From Planctomycetota bacterium (GTDB lineage: Bacteria > Planctomycetota > Phycisphaerae > Sedimentisphaerales > Anaerobacaceae), in contig VRUL01000007.1 in assembly GCA_019456145.1 (NCBI GenBank), positions 62,001 to 126,000 of the forward strand: a stretch of DNA of 64,000 nucleotides. The letters run 5' to 3'. This document shows, in pieces, positions 36,897 through 45,616 of this stretch. Positions within the stretch are counted from its first letter, which is position 1, and every line of letters starts with the position of its first letter. The position numbers were made by a program, and so were the translations under genes. The notes beneath the pieces were generated by a model. It was not told the DNA's origin. It saw nothing but the letters and a program-made list of their open reading frames with translations, and made no database searches.

Positions 36897-38180
36897 ATGT
36901 TTTGTTATCAATGTGAACAAGCAGCCGGTGGTACGGGATGTACCAAGGTGGGCGTATGTGGTAAAGACCAGGACATTCAGAGCCTTCAGGACATGCTCAT
37001 ATTCGGGCTAAAGGGTATCGCCGCTTATGCGTATCACGCTCGCCAATTGGGGCAAAATGACGAGCAAGTTGACGCTTTCATGCACGAGGCGATGTTCGCA
37101 ACCCTGACGAATGTGGACTTTGATCTTAATCGCTACCTGGAATTAGTATTGAAAGCAGGCGAAATGAATCTTCGCGTTATGGAGATGCTCAACAATGCAC
37201 ATACTTCAAAGTTTGGCAATCCTACGCCGGCAACAGTGCCCAGGGGCACTAAGGCTGGGCTTGGTATCGTTATAACCGGACATGATTTGCTGGACCTTTA
37301 CGAACTGTTAAAGCAGACCCAGGGCAAGGGAATTAACGTTTACACTCACAGCGAAATGCTGCCTGCTCATGGCTATCCGGAACTAAGGAACTTTAAGCAC
37401 CTTGTGGGAAATTACGGAACAGCATGGCAAAATCAACGGAAAGAATTCGACGATTTCAGCGGTGCGATTTTAGTAACGACCAATTGTGTTGTGATTCCGA
37501 AAGACTCTTACAAAGACCGGATGTTTACTTGTGGGATAGCCGGCGTTTCAGGCGTCAGGCACATTACCGACAGAGACTTCAGTGCAGTAATAGAAAAGGC
37601 CTTATCGCAGCCGCCGCTTCCGGAGAGTCCACAAGGGACGCTGAGCACCGGCTTTCATTACACGGCCGTGCTTGGTCTGGCAGACAAGATTATCGAGGCC
37701 GTAAAAGCCGGCAAGATTCGGCGTTTCTTCTTCATCGGCGGGTGTGACGGCGCCAAGCCGGGCCGAAACTACTTTACAGAGTTGGCCGAAAAAGTGCCGG
37801 AGGACTGTGTGATATTGACGGCGGCGTGCGGCAAATATCGACTGAACGCACGTGACTACGGTGATATTGATGGAATCCCGCGTTTGATTGATACGGGGCA
37901 GTGCAATGATTGCTATTCGGCCATCAAAATCGCGGTGGCTCTTGCAGAGGCTTTCGATTGCGGTGTAAACGAGCTGCCCCTTTCATTCGTGGTATCTTGG
38001 TATGAGCAGAAAGCGGTGGCGATTCTCCTGACGCTGCTGCATTTGGGCATTAAGAATATAAAGCTTGGTCCGAGCCTGCCCGCGTTTGTCAGCCCGAACG
38101 TATTGAACGTACTTGTGGAGAAGTTCAATATTGGACCGATAGGCAATGTCGATGAAGATTTAGCTGAAATGCTGAGTTGA
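36897..38180 (+). CDS. hcp: Hybrid cluster protein (hydroxylamine/NO reductase), short class III form
   Basis: 427 residues from ATG 36897 (MFCYQCEQ), with GAAAGGA upstream. The N-terminal cluster Cys are C3, C6, C15, C21 (C-x2-C-x8-C-x5-C). Hybrid-cluster segments TTNCVV, FFIGGCDG, LTAACGKYR and CNDCYSA are all present. Length is about 120 residues below the 540-550 of class I and II proteins; the missing part lies after the N-terminal region, as in class III Hcp of archaea and thermophiles. Hcp reduces NO or hydroxylamine under anaerobic nitrosative stress. It needs an electron donor, probably among the Fe-S genes that follow. Confidence 0.95.
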   Translation: MFCYQCEQAAGGTGCTKVGVCGKDQDIQSLQDMLIFGLKGIAAYAYHARQLGQNDEQVDAFMHEAMFATLTNVDFDLNRYLELVLKAGEMNLRVMEMLNNAHTSKFGNPTPATVPRGTKAGLGIVITGHDLLDLYELLKQTQGKGINVYTHSEMLPAHGYPELRNFKHLVGNYGTAWQNQRKEFDDFSGAILVTTNCVVIPKDSYKDRMFTCGIAGVSGVRHITDRDFSAVIEKALSQPPLPESPQGTLSTGFHYTAVLGLADKIIEAVKAGKIRRFFFIGGCDGAKPGRNYFTELAEKVPEDCVILTAACGKYRLNARDYGDIDGIPRLIDTGQCNDCYSAIKIAVALAEAFDCGVNELPLSFVVSWYEQKAVAILLTLLHLGIKNIKLGPSLPAFVSPNVLNVLVEKFNIGPIGNVDEDLAEMLS

Positions 38181-38194
38181 TTCTCGGGGGGCTG

Positions 38195-39142
38195 GTGTTG
38201 GAGTTCAAGTTGAAACAGCGCAGAGTGATCGCTGAAATTGTTGATGCTGGTAATTGTCGATATTACGAGAAAGGCAGAAGGTTTGTCCTTAGTGGGTTCA
38301 CGCCTTCGGGGCTGTGTGACGGTGCCTATACCGTTTTGTCGCGTGATTCTCAGACGATGCGTTATGGCGCTAAGCTTCCCTGGGCGAGAAATGGAGTGGT
38401 GTTGACTCGTTGCCCTGACCCGGAAGGGGCATTGTGGCAATTAAAGATAGAGGAAGGCTTGGATTCTGAGCAAGGGGGACAGCAAGAGAAGGAAGCGGCA
38501 AAGTCCTGCTCGGAACTGGGGGATGTTTATGAACATAAGGTCTGCCGTGGAATGAAAGGTGGCTGTCCGTTCAGCCTTGTTGGGGGCTCAGCGCTTAGTG
38601 AGGATATAAAACAGGCAGTGAAAGACTCTGCCTGGGTTGGCACCGCAGTGAAGCAGGAAAGCACTGATCTAAGACATTATTGCCGATTCAAGGTTGCACT
38701 GGCAGCGTGTCCGAATGCGTGCACGCAGCCTCAGATAAAAGATATCGGCATCATAGCGATTTGTGTACCCAGTGAGATTGGAGCAGATTGCGACGGATGT
38801 GGGCGGTGTGAAGAGGTATGCCGGGAAGAAGCGATAGCAGTTAGAGATGGTATCGCAGAATTACTGCCGGAGAAGTGTGTTGGCTGTGGAGTGTGTCTCA
38901 GAGAGTGTCCACAGGAGGCGATTGAGTCGGATCCAGTGAGATTTCGGATTTTAGTAGGCGGTACGATGGGAAGGCATCCGAGATGGGGACAAGAACTGTG
39001 TGTTGTGGATAGCTCCCGTGTAGTTCAGGTGGTCAAAAGTTTTCTTGACAAGACCGCACAGCAGGCCAGGCCAGGTGAGCGGATGACAAGCGTGGTAGAA
39101 AGGATTGGAGCAGGCACATTGAGAGAAGAATTTTCGCTATGA
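38195..39142 (+). CDS. TIGR04076 domain fused to sulfite-reductase-like 4Fe-4S region and 2x[4Fe-4S] ferredoxin
   Basis: 315 residues from GTG 38195, which follows a GGGGG tract by 4 bases; a TTG at 38177 overlapping the hcp stop is an alternative. Residues about 1-95 match TIGR04076 (GNCRYYEKGRRF, SGLCDGAYTVLS, RYGAKLPWA, CPDPEG). Residues about 110-195 carry the cluster half of siroheme sulfite/nitrite reductases (CRGMKGGC, then ALAACPNACTQP-x4-DIG), here interrupted by two ferredoxin motifs (CDGCGRCEEVC and CVGCGVCLREC). The siroheme N-terminal half-domain is absent, so this is more likely an electron-transfer partner than a full reductase. It overlaps the next gene. Confidence 0.82.
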   Translation: MLEFKLKQRRVIAEIVDAGNCRYYEKGRRFVLSGFTPSGLCDGAYTVLSRDSQTMRYGAKLPWARNGVVLTRCPDPEGALWQLKIEEGLDSEQGGQQEKEAAKSCSELGDVYEHKVCRGMKGGCPFSLVGGSALSEDIKQAVKDSAWVGTAVKQESTDLRHYCRFKVALAACPNACTQPQIKDIGIIAICVPSEIGADCDGCGRCEEVCREEAIAVRDGIAELLPEKCVGCGVCLRECPQEAIESDPVRFRILVGGTMGRHPRWGQELCVVDSSRVVQVVKSFLDKTAQQARPGERMTSVVERIGAGTLREEFSL

Positions 39143-40191
39143 CGTCTGATGAGAGGAAGGACAATTGTCGATTATTGACAAAGCAGCGGCCGGAACCAGG
39201 AGAAAGCCCGAATTGGCTGCGTCGAGTTGTTCAGCTAAGTTTTGTAATTTTTTCGCTTTTTCTCTGCCTTCAGTTCCGAAGTTTCGTGCTTTCTCTTACC
39301 GGGCCGGTTGATGCCCCAATCAAGGCTCGCCCGCCGGCTGTTGAAGCATACCTGCCGATAAGCTCCTTGATGAGCCTGACATATTTGGTCAAGACCGGAG
39401 TAGCTAATCGGGTGCATCCCGCGGGGCTGGTGATTTTTACTCTGACGCTGGTCCTGGCGTTGTTAATTCGGCGGGGTTTTTGCAGCTGGGTTTGTCCAAT
39501 CGGTACGGCAGCCGAATGGGCACATAAGGCCGGCAAAAAACTCTTCGGACGGAACCTATCGATGCCCAGGTGGCTTGACGTGATTTTGAGGTCACTTAGA
39601 TACTTGCTGCTGGGCTTTTTTGTTTTTAGTATTCTGCTGATGCCTATAGCGGCGCTTCGACAGTTTATTTATGGGCCTTACAACAGAATCGCCGATGTAA
39701 AAATGTATCTTTTGTTCAGTAATATCACAGTTACAGCACTCACCGTTATCTTAGTACTGGGCCTTCTTTCGGTGCTCTTTAAGAACTTTTTATGCCGGTA
39801 TCTGTGCCCCTATGGGGCGTTGTTAGGTCTTTTTTCGTTCTTAAGTCCGGTCGCGGTTCGACGGGATGCCGACAAATGTGTAGAGTGCGGTAAGTGCGGA
39901 CGGGCCTGCCCGAATCAGATACCTGTTGATAAAAAGAAAATGGTCCGTTCGGTGGAGTGCACTGCCTGTTTTAGTTGTGTCGGAGCCTGCAGAACTCCCG
40001 GGGCGATTGGAATTTCTCTCCCGCGCGGGAAAATGAGGGTGTCTGTTGTTGCTTATGGGGTTATAATGATTGCGGCTTTTTTCTTCTCTGCACAAATAAG
40101 CCGGACATTTAACTACTGGCGGTCAGAGACACCTGGTGGGATGTATAAGGCTCTATACAGCAGGATAGCCGAGATAGGACATCCAAGATAA
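39139..40191 (+). CDS. NapH/NosR-like membrane 4Fe-4S protein
   Basis: 350 residues with about five hydrophobic helices. Two membrane Cys motifs lie at C115-SWV-C119 (CSWVCPIG) and C219-RYL-C223 (CRYLCPYG). Two ferredoxin motifs follow at 247-257 (CVECGKCGRAC) and from 274 (CTACFSCVGAC). This is the NapH/NosR/RdxA pattern of a quinol-oxidising or electron-relaying membrane protein. In this operon it could pass electrons from the quinone pool to the Hcp system. It starts 4 bases inside the upstream gene. Confidence 0.9.
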   Translation: MTSDERKDNCRLLTKQRPEPGESPNWLRRVVQLSFVIFSLFLCLQFRSFVLSLTGPVDAPIKARPPAVEAYLPISSLMSLTYLVKTGVANRVHPAGLVIFTLTLVLALLIRRGFCSWVCPIGTAAEWAHKAGKKLFGRNLSMPRWLDVILRSLRYLLLGFFVFSILLMPIAALRQFIYGPYNRIADVKMYLLFSNITVTALTVILVLGLLSVLFKNFLCRYLCPYGALLGLFSFLSPVAVRRDADKCVECGKCGRACPNQIPVDKKKMVRSVECTACFSCVGACRTPGAIGISLPRGKMRVSVVAYGVIMIAAFFFSAQISRTFNYWRSETPGGMYKALYSRIAEIGHPR

Positions 40192-40232
40192 CAGGCTGAT
40201 GAGTCAAAAAGTTCAAAAAGAGGTATTTCGAG

Positions 40233-40958
40233 ATGGTCTTGAGAAACATAGTAATAATAGATGAGGAAAAATGCGACGGCTGTGGTCAGTGTGTAAATGC
40301 TTGTGCCGAAGGTGCTATTGAAATAATTGATGGTAAGGCAAAGCTCGTCAGTGAAATTTACTGCGATGGTCTGGGCGCATGTCTTGGGCACTGCCCTCGG
40401 GACGCGATAACCATTGAAAAGCGCCAAGCTGACCAGTTCGATGAAGAGGCAACACATACGCACCTGGCTAAAGAGCAGCAGGCTCGGGCGCAAGCTGATC
40501 TTGTGTGCCCGGGAATGACGGACAAGAAGCTGCGGGAAAAGTCCGGGCCGGCCAGCTCCGATGCGGCAGCGGTTCCATCGCAGTTGACTCACTGGCCGGT
40601 CCAGTTGAAGCTGGTATCACCGCAGGCCTCGTGTTTTGCCGATGCCGACCTGCTGCTCGTGGCCGATTGCGTCCCATTTGCAATGGGTGACTTTCACAAT
40701 AAATTCCTGAAAGAGCACAGTGTCGTGGTTGGCTGCCCGAAACTGGATAACGCGGATTTTTACATTGAAAAACTGGCAGTAATATTGAAAGCTAATAAGC
40801 TCAACAGTCTGACGCTGCTCCACATGGAAGTGCCCTGCTGTTTTGGTTTGACGCATATCGCACGTCAGGCCATTACCAGCAGCGGTGTTGATATTGCTTT
40901 TGAAGATATAACTATCAGTCTTGATGGCAATGTTAAGAAAAGAGAAACAATATCGTAA
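40233..40958 (+). CDS. Ferredoxin fused to CPG-type C-terminal domain (Hcp-associated)
   Basis: 241 residues, with AAAGAGG upstream. The first cluster motif is complete (C14-x2-C17-x2-C20-x3-C24). The second (CDGLGACLGHC) has only three Cys, as is usual for this subfamily. Residues about 95-241 are the domain shared with 36258-36728 (HWPVQLKLVSPQAS, DLLLVADCVPFAMGDFH, VPCCFGL). This type of ferredoxin is regularly found next to hcp in clostridia and deltaproteobacteria, which supports a donor role for Hcp. Confidence 0.9.
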   Translation: MVLRNIVIIDEEKCDGCGQCVNACAEGAIEIIDGKAKLVSEIYCDGLGACLGHCPRDAITIEKRQADQFDEEATHTHLAKEQQARAQADLVCPGMTDKKLREKSGPASSDAAAVPSQLTHWPVQLKLVSPQASCFADADLLLVADCVPFAMGDFHNKFLKEHSVVVGCPKLDNADFYIEKLAVILKANKLNSLTLLHMEVPCCFGLTHIARQAITSSGVDIAFEDITISLDGNVKKRETIS

Positions 40959-40992
40959 CTGCCAAAACAATAAAAGAAAGGATGGATCGAAA

Positions 40993-42216
40993 ATGAAAGA
41001 TTTTGGCATTGATGCCTATACTCCGGCTCAAATGGCCGCTCGCGTGGAAAAAGCAGGAATTGTTAAGGGTAATATGGACTTTCTCTCGATGTACATTCTT
41101 TCTGTATTGGCCGGTGTCTTCATCGCCTTTGGTGCGATATTGTACACTTATGTAATCCATGATTCGTCTTTGAGCTTGGGAATGACAAAACTGATTGGCG
41201 GTATGGTCTTTTGCCTCGGGCTGGTTTTGGTCATTGTTGCAGGGGCAGAACTGTTCACGGGAAATAACCTGATCGTAATGGCTTGTGTCAGTAGAAGAAT
41301 CACAATAGTAAGGCTTCTGAGAAACTGGATCATTGTGTTTTGCGGTAATTTTGCCGGTTCACTGGTCGTGGTGTGGTTAGTTTCTCAAAGTGGACAATGG
41401 ACTTCATCAGGAGTTGCGGTGGGCGTCAAGGCACTTATGATTGCAAATGGAAAGGTCAACTTGGCATTCGGCCAGGCTATATCTCGGGGTATATTATGCA
41501 ACATACTGGTATGTCTTGCGGTGTGGCTCTGTTTCAGTTGTCGCTCCGTAACCGATAAAATCCTGGCTATAATATTTCCTATCACGGCTTTTGTTGCCCT
41601 GGGTTTCGAACACTCTGTCGCAAATATGTACTTTATTCCGGCTGGACTTCTACTGAAACAAACCCCACAGGTGTTGTCCGCAGCAGAAAAAATGCTCGGT
41701 CAGGCCCCTGACCTGTCAAGACTGACAATTTTCGGATTTCTGATAAGGAATCTTCTGCCGGTTACTATCGGCAACATTATTGGAGGCGGCCTTTTGGTTA
41801 GTATTATATATTGGTTCGTATATCTTAGACGGGCAGCCGCAGAACCGGTTCGAAAAATTATGACTAAAGGCCCCCCTACCATTGCGCCGGACAAAACTGT
41901 AGCCGAAGCTGTTGAGACTATGAAACGTCATAGCGTTGGGAGTGTTCTTGTGGGGGAATCTGAGGATAAAGCCGTGGGCATTGTCAGTGAGGCCGATATT
42001 GTACGAAAGGTTCTTGCCGCAGGTACAAAACCTGATACGGTCAAGGTCACAGAAATAATGAGTTCTCCCCTGATTTCTGTGGACGTTAAGACACCTGTTT
42101 ATAAAATCTATAACACCATGACCGAACATCGTATCCGGCATCTGGTTATTACCGACAAGGATCAAAAGGTCGGCTTTGTGTCCGTCAAAGATTTACTTCG
42201 GGGACCAGCATCCTGA
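40993..42216 (+). CDS. Formate/nitrite transporter (FNT) channel fused to two CBS domains
   Basis: 407 residues from ATG 40993. Residues about 25-275 form the six-helix FNT channel (AGVFIAFGAILYTYV, VAGAELFTGNNLIV, NWIIVFCGNFAGS, NIIGGGLLVSIIYW). Residues about 285-405 are two CBS domains (IMTKGPPTIAPDKTVAEAVE and IMSSPLISVDVKTPVY). FNT proteins move formate, nitrite or hydrosulfide. The CBS pair would gate transport in response to an adenine nucleotide. Nitrite or hydroxylamine handling fits the operon. Fusions of this kind are uncommon. Confidence 0.9.
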   Translation: MKDFGIDAYTPAQMAARVEKAGIVKGNMDFLSMYILSVLAGVFIAFGAILYTYVIHDSSLSLGMTKLIGGMVFCLGLVLVIVAGAELFTGNNLIVMACVSRRITIVRLLRNWIIVFCGNFAGSLVVVWLVSQSGQWTSSGVAVGVKALMIANGKVNLAFGQAISRGILCNILVCLAVWLCFSCRSVTDKILAIIFPITAFVALGFEHSVANMYFIPAGLLLKQTPQVLSAAEKMLGQAPDLSRLTIFGFLIRNLLPVTIGNIIGGGLLVSIIYWFVYLRRAAAEPVRKIMTKGPPTIAPDKTVAEAVETMKRHSVGSVLVGESEDKAVGIVSEADIVRKVLAAGTKPDTVKVTEIMSSPLISVDVKTPVYKIYNTMTEHRIRHLVITDKDQKVGFVSVKDLLRGPAS

Positions 42217-42295
42217 TGAAAGCTGGTTGCAGGGGTAATATCGGCATAATTGAAGCAATGGAAAAGTTGCTGTGATTTAAAAAGAACGGTGTGAA

Positions 42296-43315
42296 ATGGC
42301 TGATTTTATTAAGTCGATAATCATGGGTTTTTGGCAAACCATAGCCGAGATGTCACCCTATTTATTGTTTGGCTTTTTCACGGCAGGGGTTCTTTCAGTA
42401 CTTGTATCACAACGGTTCGTAGAAAGGCATCTTGGAGGTGGAGGAATATGGCCATTGGTAAAAGCCTCGCTTTTCGGAGTACCGCTGCCGTTGTGTTCGT
42501 GCGGTGTTATCCCCGTATCAATGTCACTTCACAAGCATGGAGCCAGCAAAGGCTCTACAATATCGTTTTTGCTATCGACACCGCAAACCGGAGTCGACAG
42601 TATTTTTGTAACTTTAAGTCTTCTCGGTCCTGTCTTTGCCGTTTTCAGACCGCTGGCAGCGTTCGTTACCGGTATTGTCGGCGGCTCTCTCGTGGACGTC
42701 TTTGAAAGAAAAAGAGAAGATGAAAACGGGACAACACAGGAATCTTCGGATGAATCCGGAAGTGCTGAAACAAAAATAAGCAGAGTTGCGAAAGGCTTAA
42801 AATACGGCTTTATCATACTGCCGCGCGACATTGGCAAGGCAATGCTTGTCGGACTCGTAATTGCCGCTGTTATCTCCGCAGCCGTACCGGATGGGTACTT
42901 CGCTGAGAAACTGGGAACAGGCATTTTCGCAATGGTCGTGATGATGTTTTTGGGCATTCCGGTTTATGTGTGCGCAACGGCTTCGGTGCCCGTAGCAGCG
43001 GCATTGATATTGAAAGGCCTGACGCCAGGAGCGGCGTTGGTCTTTCTTATGACCGGCCCGGCCACTAATGCGGCATCATTTATAACTATCTGGAAAATCC
43101 TGGGCAGAGCAACGGCAATTACATATCTTGCCACAGTGGCCGGATGTGCTCTCTTGGGCGGTATTCTGCTCGATTACATCGCTGCCGGTATTGACTTAGA
43201 TATTGCCGCTCGGCCCGCTTGGATGCTCCCGCCGGCTGTTAAATACATATCAGCCGTAGTGCTTTTGGCTGTTCTGGCATTTGCAATCCTGTGCAAAAGA
43301 AAACAGGCTGACTAA
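42296..43315 (+). CDS. SO_0444-type permease (putative Cu/Zn efflux)
   Basis: 339 residues with multiple hydrophobic helices. The family core is SLFGVPLPLCSCGVIPVSMSL followed by SFLLSTPQTGVDSIF, and a second half with MFLGIPVYVCATASVPVAAAL. A charged linker (about residues 140-165) joins the halves. Members are called SO_0444 Cu/Zn efflux transporters or DUF318/YraQ permeases. It may protect Fe-S enzymes from copper released during nitrosative stress; that link is inference. It lies 79 bases after the FNT gene. Confidence 0.88.
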   Translation: MADFIKSIIMGFWQTIAEMSPYLLFGFFTAGVLSVLVSQRFVERHLGGGGIWPLVKASLFGVPLPLCSCGVIPVSMSLHKHGASKGSTISFLLSTPQTGVDSIFVTLSLLGPVFAVFRPLAAFVTGIVGGSLVDVFERKREDENGTTQESSDESGSAETKISRVAKGLKYGFIILPRDIGKAMLVGLVIAAVISAAVPDGYFAEKLGTGIFAMVVMMFLGIPVYVCATASVPVAAALILKGLTPGAALVFLMTGPATNAASFITIWKILGRATAITYLATVAGCALLGGILLDYIAAGIDLDIAARPAWMLPPAVKYISAVVLLAVLAFAILCKRKQAD

Positions 43316-43382
43316 TCTTGCGGACCCGGAAAATACTGTATATAGTGTTGGCGGGATAGCCGTTGTGCCTACTGGGGAAGCT

Positions 43383-43919
43383 ATGTTGTCTAAATCCGCC
43401 AAAATCCTGTTAACAGGACTGCCGCGTTCCGGCAAAACCACCGCCGTAATGCAAATAATTACAAATCTTAACTGCAAAGAGATTGCGGGTTTTTACACAC
43501 AGGAGATTCGCCGGGGAGGTATTCGTAAAGGTTTTAGCTGGCGGCGGCTTGATGGTACCTCCGGGACACTTGCCCATATAGACATCAGGGGCCCTTTCAA
43601 AGTCGGGAAATATGGCGTTGATGTTGCTGGCTTTGAAACATCGGTGGTGCCGGTATTGGACACCGAAAAAACCGATACTCAACTGTTTATTATCGACGAG
43701 ATCGGTAAAATGGAATGCTTCTCTAACAAATTTGTTACTGCTATACGCCGGCTCTTCAAATCAGATAAGTCAGTATTGGCCACTGTGGCTCTTAAAGGCA
43801 TCGGCCTTATCTCTGAGGTAAAAAATGACCCCAATATAAAGCTATTTAATTTGACACGCCGTAATAGCGAAAAGACAATAAATGAAATTCTACAGATATT
43901 AGCATTTTTGACAAAGTGA
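43383..43919 (+). CDS. THEP1-type nucleoside-triphosphatase
   Basis: 178 residues from ATG 43383. The Walker A is GLPRSGKTT and the Walker B LFIIDEIGKMEC, the typical THEP1/TM0036 form, with the family segment GFYTQEIRRGGIRKGF. These NTPases hydrolyse NTPs slowly and their cellular role is unknown. The gene starts about 65 bases after the permease stop and is followed at 8 bases by the nitroreductase. Confidence 0.9.
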   Translation: MLSKSAKILLTGLPRSGKTTAVMQIITNLNCKEIAGFYTQEIRRGGIRKGFSWRRLDGTSGTLAHIDIRGPFKVGKYGVDVAGFETSVVPVLDTEKTDTQLFIIDEIGKMECFSNKFVTAIRRLFKSDKSVLATVALKGIGLISEVKNDPNIKLFNLTRRNSEKTINEILQILAFLTK

Positions 43920-43927
43920 GCTAAAAA

Positions 43928-44512
43928 ATGGCTGAGATAATATCACTTCCAAAACCGAATAAAACCGGCTCAATGCCGTTGGAGCAGGCGATAGCCGTCC
44001 GACGCTCGCGCCGGCATTTTTTACCGAAGTCTCTTACTCTTGAACAGATCGGCCAGTTGGCCTGGTCAGCTCAGGGTCTTGATGAGGGCGGCAGGTATCG
44101 CACAGCACCTTCAGCCGGTGCAACCTATCCTCTTGAGCTGTTTGTTGTGACTAACGAGGATTTCTCTCGCTATTTGCCTGCCAAACATGCCCTTGATAAG
44201 CTCGCCAGTCAGGACCTGCGTGCCACTCTTGCTTCTGCTGCCTGGGGACAGGAATTTATCCAGACTGCACCGTTGACACTCGTCTTTGCGGCCGAGTTTA
44301 GCAGAACAACCGGACGCTATGGCAAGCGGGGGGTCCGGTACGTATATATGGAGGCCGGCCACGCCGCGCAGAATATCCACCTACAAGCCGAGGCCCTGGG
44401 GCTTGGTTCCGTAGCCGTCGGCGCTTTTGACGATGCTGCGGTCAGCACAGTCTTGTCGCTGCCGGATAATCTTGAGCCTATCTATATGGTCACAGCAGGC
44501 TATTGCCGTTAG
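43928..44512 (+). CDS. SagB/ThcOx-type nitroreductase-family protein
   Basis: 194 residues. It has the short nitroreductase fold with AIAVRRSRRHF (FMN phosphate site), the SagB signature APSAGATYPLELFVV and the C-terminal GLGSVAVGAFDD segment. These are FMN enzymes that reduce nitro or quinone groups or oxidise azolines; no peptide-maturation partner genes are visible here. It is 8 bases after the THEP1 gene and 71 before rtcA. Confidence 0.88.
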   Translation: MAEIISLPKPNKTGSMPLEQAIAVRRSRRHFLPKSLTLEQIGQLAWSAQGLDEGGRYRTAPSAGATYPLELFVVTNEDFSRYLPAKHALDKLASQDLRATLASAAWGQEFIQTAPLTLVFAAEFSRTTGRYGKRGVRYVYMEAGHAAQNIHLQAEALGLGSVAVGAFDDAAVSTVLSLPDNLEPIYMVTAGYCR

Positions 44513-44583
44513 TAAGAGGACGATAACTCCAATGCCGCCGAATTTGGCTGAAAAAAGAATCTACGAGCCCCTGGATTAGCACG

Positions 44584-45612
44584 ATGGAAACTATTGTTAT
44601 CGATGGCAGCACAGGTGAAGGAGGAGGACAGATACTTCGAACATCTCTTACTCTGTCCTGCATCACCGGGAAGAATTTGCATATTGAAAATATCCGCGCA
44701 GCTCGCCGCAATCCGGGACTGGCCAAACAGCATTTAAGCTGTGTTCAAGCCGCCTGTCGAATCTGCAATGGCCAATCGCAGGGAGCGACCAAAGGCTCCC
44801 AGGTCCTGGACTTTCAACCCGGCCCTGTGCAAAGCGGCGATTTCCACTTTGACATAGGCTCGGCCGGTTCTGTGTCTTTAGTAATTCAGACCCTACTGCC
44901 CGCTTTGTTTTTGGCCGACAAACCTTCGGCCGTAACCGTTACCGGAGGAACTCATAATCCAATGGCCCCGCCGTTTGATTTTCTGGATGAAACCTTTTTG
45001 CCCGCTATCGCAAACGCCGGCTTCGACAGCAGTTGCAAACTCATAAAGTATGGCTTCTTCCCCGCCGGTGGTGGAAAAATAACTTTTAATATCAAGCCCT
45101 GGCAGAAAAGCACAGAAAAGATAATCGACCTTTGCCGACCAAACTCGAAATTGCAAATTCAGGCACGGATATATACCGCCAAACTCCCTGTACGCGTTGT
45201 TCAACGCCAGCGAGAACTATTACTTCGGAGTGGACTAAAAATCCGGAATGTTGAACACATCGAGGTGGAAGATTCCGATGGTCCCGGAAATTGTGCGATT
45301 ATTCGACTTATCGCCGGCGAACGCACAACAGTATTTACCGCATTTGGAATGCGCGGCAAGCCCTCAGAAAAAGTGATTAGTGAAGTTGTAAGTTTGGCGG
45401 AGAACTTCCTGGCCCCCCCTGCCGCAGTCGGCCGTTTCCTGGCCGACCAGCTTTTAATCTATATGGCCCTTGCGAAAGCCGGCTCTTTTACGACGAATGA
45501 ACTGTCCAGCCACCTCCAAACAAATATGGAAGTCATAAAGAAATTCCTGCCTGTTGCTTTTAACATAGAACAGCTCAAACAGGTCTATAGAATTTCTTGC
45601 CAGCACCTTTAG
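44584..45612 (+). CDS. rtcA: RNA 3'-terminal phosphate cyclase
   Basis: 342 residues. The opening IDGSTGEGGGQILRTSLTLS, the RAARRNPGLAKQHL segment and GTHNPMAPPFDF identify RtcA. The nucleophilic His that takes AMP lies in the C-terminal part, which is of normal length. It converts RNA 3'-phosphates to 2',3'-cyclic phosphates. RtcB or RtcR are not nearby. It converges with the fucosidase gene, 4 bases between stops. Confidence 0.95.
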   Translation: METIVIDGSTGEGGGQILRTSLTLSCITGKNLHIENIRAARRNPGLAKQHLSCVQAACRICNGQSQGATKGSQVLDFQPGPVQSGDFHFDIGSAGSVSLVIQTLLPALFLADKPSAVTVTGGTHNPMAPPFDFLDETFLPAIANAGFDSSCKLIKYGFFPAGGGKITFNIKPWQKSTEKIIDLCRPNSKLQIQARIYTAKLPVRVVQRQRELLLRSGLKIRNVEHIEVEDSDGPGNCAIIRLIAGERTTVFTAFGMRGKPSEKVISEVVSLAENFLAPPAAVGRFLADQLLIYMALAKAGSFTTNELSSHLQTNMEVIKKFLPVAFNIEQLKQVYRISCQHL

Positions 45613-45616
45613 TTAC

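Noticed and set aside
38195..39142. Complete dissimilatory or assimilatory sulfite reductase
   Set aside because: The siroheme-binding ferredoxin-like half-domain is missing and TIGR04076 is in its place.
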